Shown here in pieces: positions 57,930-64,000 of a stretch of DNA of 64,000 bases. The DNA is taken from NCBI GenBank assembly GCA_028752905.1, contig JAQNBH010000298.1, positions 1 to 64,000 on the forward strand, in the 5' to 3' direction. Positions within the stretch are counted from its first letter, which is position 1; each line of letters starts with the position of its first letter. The position numbers and the translations under genes are program-made. This DNA comes from Cladorhizidae sp. MBARI D1340-BT2. Taxonomy: Eukaryota > Porifera > Demospongiae > Poecilosclerida > Cladorhizidae. Under the pieces are notes generated by a model. That model made no database searches and had not been told where the DNA came from. It saw only the letters and a list, made by a program, of their open reading frames with translations.

Positions 57930-58547
57930 TCAGATGTCTTGGAGGATGAGCTTTGCTGTGACCATGGCTGGAGCAAACCAGCCCATAACGTCATATGTTC
58001 GGGCGAGATCAGAGGAGATCTGTCTCTTGCTTGCCTTCCGGTTGCTGCTGAGAGTCGGGGTGGAAACGAACAACTGATCTTGAATGGTATTCCAGTGGAT
58101 GCCCAACGTCTTGTGGCATCTGTCTGGTGGAGGTAAGGCGATTTCACCTTCTTCCTCGCATAGTTCGGAGGGAATGGATTGTTGGAGTTCGGAGGAGCTG
58201 TTCCTCCACTTCCGGAGGCTCATCTTAGCCAAGGCGAGTAGTTGGCTGAGCTGCTGCCAGAGGGTTATGGCTTCCTCTAGAGTGGCTGCACCGGTGACAC
58301 AGTCATCGACGTATAACTGCGTACGGATGATGTGTGCAGCTGCTGGGTGCTCGGACTCGAAGTCTTTGGCCAACTGTAAGAGTGTCTGTGTGGCGAGGAA
58401 GGGTGATGCTGCTACCCCGAAGGTGACTCGCGTCATCCTCCAGATCTGTGTCTGCTCGTTGTCGTCCTTCCAGATAAACCGGTGTAGGTCTCTGTCTTCC
58501 GTATGTAAGCCGATTTCCCTAAACATCTTCGAGATGTCGGCCGTCAT
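57930..58547 (-). pseudogene. reverse transcriptase part of BEL/Pao pol, copy 1
   Basis: A 205-codon frame covering RT palm and thumb: TADISKMFREIGL, FGVAASPFLATQTL, the catalytic TQLYVDDCVTG (YVDD intact), then KTLGIHWN and the connection (YDVMGWFAPAMV). It ends at a TGA (57,930-57,932) that interrupts an otherwise continuous frame into RNase H. Its upstream border is a one-base frameshift relative to the gag-protease frame, at about 58,560. Confidence 0.92.
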
Positions 58548-61033
58548 GGCAATGTTATGCTACGGAACTTGAGCAGGATCTCCGTTGTGAGAGGATATTG
58601 GTTTGGCCCAGCCAGCAACGTGTCGTTAAGAGACAAACCATTGCTCGTCCTGGTTGAGGCATCGAACACAACTCTGAGCTTCGTTGTTGTACTGCTCTCT
58701 TTCGTTACCCCGTGCATGGGTAGATAGAAGCACTGGCTGTCTGGCTTGGTCAAGTCGGAGTCGGGTACTACCTCCGCGTGATGCAGTGATGCGTACTCGA
58801 TTACGGCTTGCCGGAAGGGCCCCCACTGTCCATTCTTGACCAAGGCCTTCTGGTTCTGTGTGAACCTTCGCTCTGCCTGTGTCCTTGAATGTCCGAGCTC
58901 TGGGGTCGGGTTCTTCCGGGGCAGACGCACAACGTATCTGCCATCTTTCATTCTGCTGTGTGTCTCCTCGTAATGGGCCACAGCATCTGCGTCATCCTTG
59001 CTGAGAGAGAGATGGTGGGGCTGGATCTCCTCGCATTCCCAGAACGTAGATGGGTTATGGGAGTCTTCCTGAGCCAGGAACACCTCTGCTTGTTGGGTGC
59101 CTCCTCCTCCTTGCACGATCCACCCGAAGATGGTGTCGGCGGCCAGGTACTTGCCATCGCTGCTTGCTCTGGCTTCTATTTGTCCCACGTTCATCATTGT
59201 CGCTGTGGCTTCAGACCCTAGTAGGAGGTCAACCCTCCCGGGGAGCGAAAAGGAAGGATCGGCCAAATCTAGTCCCTTGAGGAATGGGAGTGAATCTGCA
59301 TGTGGGAGTGGTTCGCTTGGGAGATCCATGGCGACTGCTTCTGAGACATGAGCCGTAATAGGGATGGAGGGAGAGAGCTGCTGACGCATGGGTCGGATGG
59401 TCATGGCTGCTACCAGTTCGCACTGCAATCCAGTGACGTTTCCGACAGTGGAGGTGAAGCTGCGCTGTGGTGTAGTAACGGCACTGAGCTGCCGCACGAG
59501 ACGGGAGGTGGCATAGGACGCCGAACTGCAAACATCCAGAATTGCTCTGGCTTGCACAGCGTGACCGTTTGCCTCGACTGTCACGACAGCAGTCGGGAGG
59601 ATACCGACATCCCTGGCTGCATTGGCCAGGTAGGACGAACGGGTCTGGGCGGGTGGGTTCTGGGCGGGAGAGGTGGAAGCTGGCTGAGCTTCGGAGTTTC
59701 CCTCGTGAAGCAAGGAGTAATGCTTGGCTTGGCACTCCCGGCACGTCTTGTTGCTGCGGCACTGCTCCACCGTATGGCTGTAGCCGAGACAGTTGAAACA
59801 CAGCTTCAGCCTCTTGACCACTTCCCTCCGTTGTGGAATGGTGTTTGACTGAAAGGTGGGGCAGAGAAACATAGGATGTCTCTCGACCTGGCAGAGCTTG
59901 CAGGGTGCCTTTGCTCGCTGTTGGTAGGGTGTGTACGGGTTAGCTGCTGCAGACAGGGGCGTAACTTCTGACTGCGCGAGGTACACCGGCTGCTTCCGTG
60001 GCTTGCTGGCGTAGGACTGCTCTGGTGCTGCTGGTTTTGGAGTCTTCTTGTTCCTTTGTCGTATTTCGAGGTCATCCTCGTATTGGGAGGCGACGTTGTT
60101 AAGGAACAATATGAAGTCCTTAATGGCCGGGACCTTCTTGGACTTGTTTGCTGCGGCTTTGGTCCATTGCTTGGCGAGTCGTCCGTCCAGCTTGACCTCC
60201 CCCAACATGGTGTAAATGTCAGAAACCGTGTCTTGTCCTGTTGTGGTGGCTTCCCTGTATGCTGCTGACAGAGTTCTATCCCAGGCTCGGGCGTCGGCTT
60301 CTTCAACGAGCTTGCCAATCACCAGGGACTGCACTGATGTTCGATAGACCAGACGAGGATTGTCATACAGCCCTTTCAGGACCTCCGTGATGACATCATA
60401 GTCGCCAGGGGCTCCCTGAAGGTACCGGTACTCTGCTATAGCCTCGGGAGTTCGTACTGCTTTCTTTAGGTACAGTATTTTGTCATCCTCCGTCATCAGA
60501 CGGTCCTTCTTGATGACGGCCTGGAATTCCCTCCAGAATGAGGGCCAGTCTAGCTTGTCCCCGGAGAACTTGGGGAAGGATATATCCGGCAGGCGGCTCC
60601 TCAATAGTTCTGCGGCTGTGATGCCGGTGGCTGCCGGCGTCTTTGTAGCTGAGGGTTCGATTGGATCCTGAGTTGCCCGCCATGTGAGCCAGAGCTGCGA
60701 CATGCGTCTATCTTGCACTTCCAGCTGATCCTCGAATTTGTCTTCCTCTGCTTCTGGGAGGTTGCTGCATAGGGATTCTGCTTCCTTGAGCAGTCGCTTG
60801 GCATCGAGGAGTTTTTCTTCTGTGGTATCATCAGGCCTGTCTACCGTCTTTGTCAGTCGATCCAATGCTCGTTCAACCATTTTTGTAGCCTTTCGGGCTT
60901 CCTGGAGACATTTGGCTTGATCGTCTAGTGTTATTGTTAATGCTGTCATGTGTGATGAGCGCTCGGATACTTCGTAGAGTTCCTCGTGCTCCCGATCGAA
61001 GCTAGCAGACGTCTGGGAGTGGTCTGCTTCCAT
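58544..61033 (-). pseudogene. Gag, protease and RT N-terminus of BEL/Pao copy 1
   Basis: An 829-residue frame. The N-terminal half is Gag, including FPKFSGDKLDWPSFWREFQ (~residues 155-175). Zinc-finger motifs follow at about 375-445 (CKLCQVERHPMFLC, CFNCLGYSHTVEQC, CRECQAKHYSLLH). The aspartic protease is near 503, where the active site reads AILDVCSSASY: the glycine normally following Asp-x is Cys, which should disable the protease. The RT start is near 778 (VTKESSTTTKLRVVFDAS). The frame ends just after LLKFRS at a frameshift. The ATG at 61,033 is probably not the ancestral start, since Gag-like sequence continues upstream in another frame. Confidence 0.9.
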
Positions 61034-61298
61034 GACTTATGATGAGGCGCTCCTGATAGAGCTTAAATTCATTCTGCTGTTCGAGGACGGCAGCCCTGAG
61101 CTGCACTCTTTGAGCAAGGGTGACTTCTGCCAGTGGTCCTTCAGCTAACCTCGTGATTTGCCGATGGATCGTGGTGAGGGCGCCCTTCTTCTGGCCCCTT
61201 CGGTTCCGGAGGACTGCCAGATCTTCCATGTCGTCTATCGTTGATGTGGACATGTCTGAAAAACGAGTCGTTGTCAGAGCTGGTGTGGTAAGGCGCAC
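61002..61298 (-). pseudogene. N-terminal Gag segment of BEL/Pao copy 1
   Basis: A 98-codon frame overlapping the main Gag frame by 32 bp. It contains a helical, charged segment (LRNRRGQKKGALTTIHRQIT, AVLEQQNEFKLYQERLI) typical of BEL/Pao Gag starts. The overlap and continuity of character imply a frameshift around 61,035. The leader from 61,299 to 61,482 leads to the primer-binding region. Confidence 0.75.
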
Positions 61299-61482
61299 CG
61301 TCGAGTTGCCTTGTTCTGATGCTGATGGGAGTGGACCTCGGTGTAGTGTAGTCCTCGTTCGTCTTGCTGCAAGGGTCCCTGGGGAGCTTCCTTGCTGATG
61401 CTGAGAGTGTAGTCGAACCTCGGTGTAGATACCTCAGTGTAGTGTCGGAATCGGAAAGCGAGATCCGGCTCGAAGGACCAAA

Positions 61483-61983
61483 TGTTCTGGCCTGTTCCCT
61501 TCGTGAATGCTGAACAGGCGGTCAGAGCATGAGCTGTGGTGAACCGACTAACAACTGTTTTGATGAGGGTTGTAAGGCCTCCAATTGTTAGGGCTCGGAA
61601 TGTGGAGTAGCTCTGCGGTGTTGAGATGCAAAAAGGAGTGTGAGTGTATCTCTCCCCAAGTCAGTGGCTGGCTACTAGGCTCGCTTTGACTGGTCTTACT
61701 TAATACCCCAAACATTGACTGGTTTCGAGACTCGTTTTGAGTGGTTGTAAATAAGTAATAGCATAAGTTTAAGACTCGGATACATACAGAATTGTGATGT
61801 GCGGCTGCTGAGCTTATATACTGCAGCAGTCCCGCAAGGTAGCTGTGGGTATAGGATATGAATATGATTACATGTGAATGGTAGGAATAGGTGTCTATAG
61901 GTGACGAGGAAAGTTCACACATGCATGGCTGGGTAAGTTTTAGCTAATACAATGTTCAGAATGCATAATAAGAATAAGTTTCA
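61483..61983 (-). repeat. LTR shared by BEL/Pao copies 1 and 2
   Basis: The 501-bp LTR is the 5' LTR of copy 1 (its primer-site-like sequence lies just to the left) and at the same time the 3' LTR of copy 2 (whose pol end abuts on the right). I see three substitutions relative to the left LTR. The TATA-like element is near 61,816 on the minus strand. Confidence 0.93.
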
Positions 61984-64000
61984 TGTTCTCAGCTATTGTG
62001 GACCCTCAGGCGCGTCCATCCTCCCGGGGCGAGAGAGTTGCTCCTCCTCTGGGATGATGACTGCCAGCTTTACGATTGGACGCTTATGTGTGCCACACAA
62101 GGGACCTCGCACGGTCGCTGCTCGGACGTATCCATTGACTCCAGGGTGTATCTCCACCACTCTAGCTAGTGGCCACTGGTTGATAAATTGAAACTGATCC
62201 TTGACCAAAACCACGTCTCCAACACTCAGATTCCTCTTTGGTTGCTGCCATTTGTTGAAGCGGTTGAGAGTGGTTACGTAGCTGTCGGTCCATCGTTTCC
62301 AGAAATGTTCTGACAGACGCCTGCAATGGTTCCACTTGGCTCGCTTCGTCTGGGTCCCTAGTCCTAGGACATTGGAGATATCCGGTAGAGCAGTCAGTGG
62401 TCTTCCAACCAGGAAATGTCCTGGCGTTAGGGCAAGTTCAGTGTCGATTGGCTGAGCGTTGAGAGGTACTAGTGGTCCACTATTCATAATAGCTTTGGCT
62501 TGGCTCAGGAAAGTAGTCAGACGCTCGAAGTTGAGAGGAGTGGTCCCGGCAATGGATCGGAGCAATGTCTTTGCACTCTTGACATTGCTCTCCCAGAGCC
62601 CTCCAAAGTGTGGAGCTAGCTCTGGAATATGACTCCATGTCACCTTCTGATTGGTTAGGAATTGCTGGATCGGGTCATCAACCTCCTTACTGTTGAGTGC
62701 ATCGTAGGCCTGTCTCAAACTCCTGTCTGCTCCGACGAAGTTGGTCCCGTTGTCCGAATACATTCTTACTGGGAGACCTCGTCTGCTCACGAACCTCTGA
62801 AAGGCTGACATGAAGGCTTCAGTAGATAAGTCTGATACCACTTCGAGGTGTACTGCCTTAGTCGCCATACAGATGAACAGACAGACGTATGCCTTCTCTA
62901 TCCGTGGCTTCCTTGGATTGCCTGATTTCAATGTCATGGGACCGGCTAGGTCCACGCCCACGTGGCTAAAGGTGGATGACGGGGTAGTTCGCTGCACCGG
63001 AAGCTGCCCCATGAGTTGTGTTGCCTTTCTTGCGTACGATTTTCGACAAGGAATGCACTGGTTGGCCACATGTCTGGCCATTGATCGTGCTCCGGAAACG
63101 TGATAGCTCTGGGAGAGTGCCTCGAGGAGAACGGATGCTCCAGCATGGTGGTGTGTTAGGTGTAGCTGTCGCATGATCAGGTAGGTGAGCTGACTCTTCC
63201 TTGGAAGTATCCGAGGGTGTTTGGTCAGTTCGGGTAGATCAGATCGTTCTAGCCGTCCTCCGACGACTAGTATTCCTTCCTTGCTTAGGATAGGTCTCAA
63301 GGGTAGTAGTGCGCTCTTGTGTGGCAACTCCTCCCTCTGCTGCAGGGCTAGAAGCTCACCAGGGTAGTAGCGCTTCTGTACCTCCCTGATCAGCTGTCTC
63401 TCGGCCACGTCCAGTTCTTCGACTGTGATGTGGCTCTTGAGGTTTCTGCCGGCTGGATCCTTCTTCCGGGCATTGCTGACGAATCGCTGCTGCCAGGCTG
63501 TGATCCGTAGGAGTTCTCTGAACGAAGAGCACCGCAGTGGGGGTTCCCTTGGAGTCACCCTCTGCAATGTCAGAGCCGTGAACTCTTTCTTGATCTCTGG
63601 CAAGAGTACGGTTGCTCCCTTGGGAGGCTTTGGCCACATCTTGGGGTCTTCTGCCAGCCAAGGTGGCCCGTTCCACCATAGATCGTGCTTCACGAGTTCG
63701 GCTGGCATTACTCCTCTTGAGGCAGCATCCGCCGGGTTGCTGTCTGTGGGGACATGTCTCCAATTGCCTGCTGGCACCTTCTGGGTGATGGTGGTGACTC
63801 TGTTTGAGACGTACATCTTGAGTTTGCCCGGTTGCTGATTGATCCAGCCGAGCACAACTGTAGAGTCTGTCCAGGCGAATAAATGTTTCTGTTGGATGTT
63901 GAGGGTTCGTGCCGTATTCACCATCAGTCGACTCAACAGGGTCGCACCGCACAGCTCGAGCTTGGGGATCGTCATCGGCATTGTAGGCGCCACTCTGGTC
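61984..64000 (-). mobile_element. BEL/Pao LTR retrotransposon, copy 2 (runs off the right edge)
   Basis: Directly abuts the shared LTR with no host DNA between. Only the 3' portion of pol lies within the window. The arrangement LTR-internal-LTR-internal is a tandem pair typical of recombination between elements sharing LTRs. Confidence 0.92.
61993..63993 (-). CDS. RNase H and integrase part of BEL/Pao pol, copy 2 (partial)
   Basis: A 666-residue open frame continuing beyond the window edge; the start shown is only the first usable codon. It differs from copy 1 by about a dozen residues. RNase H (ELCGATLLSR, FAWTDSTVVLGW, NPADAASRG), the integrase zinc region and all three catalytic acidic residues (GVDLAGP, SDNGTNF, WESNVK) are kept. 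A TAG at 61,993-61,995 ends it four codons earlier than copy 1. Whether the rest of this copy is intact cannot be seen. Confidence 0.9.
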   Translation of the reverse strand: MAPTMPMTIPKLELCGATLLSRLMVNTARTLNIQQKHLFAWTDSTVVLGWINQQPGKLKMYVSNRVTTITQKVPAGNWRHVPTDSNPADAASRGVMPAELVKHDLWWNGPPWLAEDPKMWPKPPKGATVLLPEIKKEFTALTLQRVTPREPPLRCSSFRELLRITAWQQRFVSNARKKDPAGRNLKSHITVEELDVAERQLIREVQKRYYPGELLALQQREELPHKSALLPLRPILSKEGILVVGGRLERSDLPELTKHPRILPRKSQLTYLIMRQLHLTHHHAGASVLLEALSQSYHVSGARSMARHVANQCIPCRKSYARKATQLMGQLPVQRTTPSSTFSHVGVDLAGPMTLKSGNPRKPRIEKAYVCLFICMATKAVHLEVVSDLSTEAFMSAFQRFVSRRGLPVRMYSDNGTNFVGADRSLRQAYDALNSKEVDDPIQQFLTNQKVTWSHIPELAPHFGGLWESNVKSAKTLLRSIAGTTPLNFERLTTFLSQAKAIMNSGPLVPLNAQPIDTELALTPGHFLVGRPLTALPDISNVLGLGTQTKRAKWNHCRRLSEHFWKRWTDSYVTTLNRFNKWQQPKRNLSVGDVVLVKDQFQFINQWPLARVVEIHPGVNGYVRAATVRGPLCGTHKRPIVKLAVIIPEEEQLSRPGRMDAPEGPQ

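Larger units (their letters stand above)
55164..61983 (-). mobile_element. BEL/Pao LTR retrotransposon, copy 1 (complete but mutated)
   Basis: 501-bp LTRs at both ends and 5,818 bp of internal sequence on the minus strand. Gag, protease, RT, RNase H and integrase are present in BEL/Pao order. I see three differences between the LTRs, so the insertion is young on that measure. Even so, the coding region has a frameshift in gag (about 61,035), an altered protease motif, a frameshift near 58,560 and an in-frame stop at 57,930-57,932. A primer-site-like tggtccttcgagccggatct (minus strand, from 61,480) lies two bases inside the 5' LTR. The left LTR flank lacks a comparable right flank because the next element follows directly. 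Confidence 0.93.

Noticed and set aside
1..64000. tRNA or rRNA genes
   Set aside because: I looked for tRNA A/B-box and T-loop patterns and rRNA core phrases and saw none I could support by eye; a covariance-model search would be decisive.

Overview
The window looks like a metazoan, probably marine-invertebrate, nuclear genome. Evidence for this is the spliced gene structure, the canonical GT/AG introns, the dense minisatellites and the element types present: BEL/Pao, Ty3 with integrase-first pol, Ginger1-like, hAT and piggyBac. I cannot name the species; a sponge or another early-branching or deuterostome invertebrate would fit, but this is inference. No complete host gene, rRNA, tRNA or CRISPR array is visible. 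The only candidate host gene is a two-exon fragment (30.6 and 35.2-35.6 kb) with a 4.5-kb intron.

Layout. 1-15.9 kb is a chain of unrelated tandem arrays with units of 17, 22, 32, 42, 21, 24, 30, 46, ~69, 39 and ~34 bp. It is dominated by 8.7 kb of a 24-bp satellite (about 3.04-11.75 kb) whose unit contains an almost double telomeric hexamer. This array has ~333-bp higher-order structure and a very recent 2,408-bp duplication. 17.8-28.8 kb is a family of diverged ~120-bp monomers, inside which a 36-bp piece has been amplified into a near-homogeneous 2.4-kb array. The family is interspersed with copies of a longer dispersed repeat block (also at 14.9 and 36.1 kb) and a second, ~34-bp minisatellite. 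Many ~120-bp monomers carry acceptor-like and donor-like splice signals around a ~62-bp segment.

28.8-41.2 kb is retroelement-rich. It holds two 5'-truncated Ty3-type elements on the minus strand with pol order integrase, then RT, then RNase H (Gmr1-like order). Between them, on the plus strand, is an LTR-complete but internally deleted Ty3 element with 334-bp LTRs and a TGTGT target duplication. That element is inserted in a GT-rich minisatellite, itself inside the putative intron.

41.6-51.5 kb holds a degenerate, intron-containing Ginger1-like integrase gene (minus strand) with Ulp1/C48 protease and PHD-like C-terminal domains. Its 5' half is split by a nest of a hAT-type element (plus), a second BED-finger hAT-type element (minus) and a piggyBac-like remnant (plus). 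51.9-55.06 kb is a 3.2-kb AT-rich satellite whose strand sense flips in the middle, containing a perfect 36-bp hairpin. 55.16-64.0 kb is a tandem pair of BEL/Pao elements (minus strand) sharing a middle LTR. The LTRs are about 99% identical, so insertion is recent, yet the complete copy carries several inactivating lesions.
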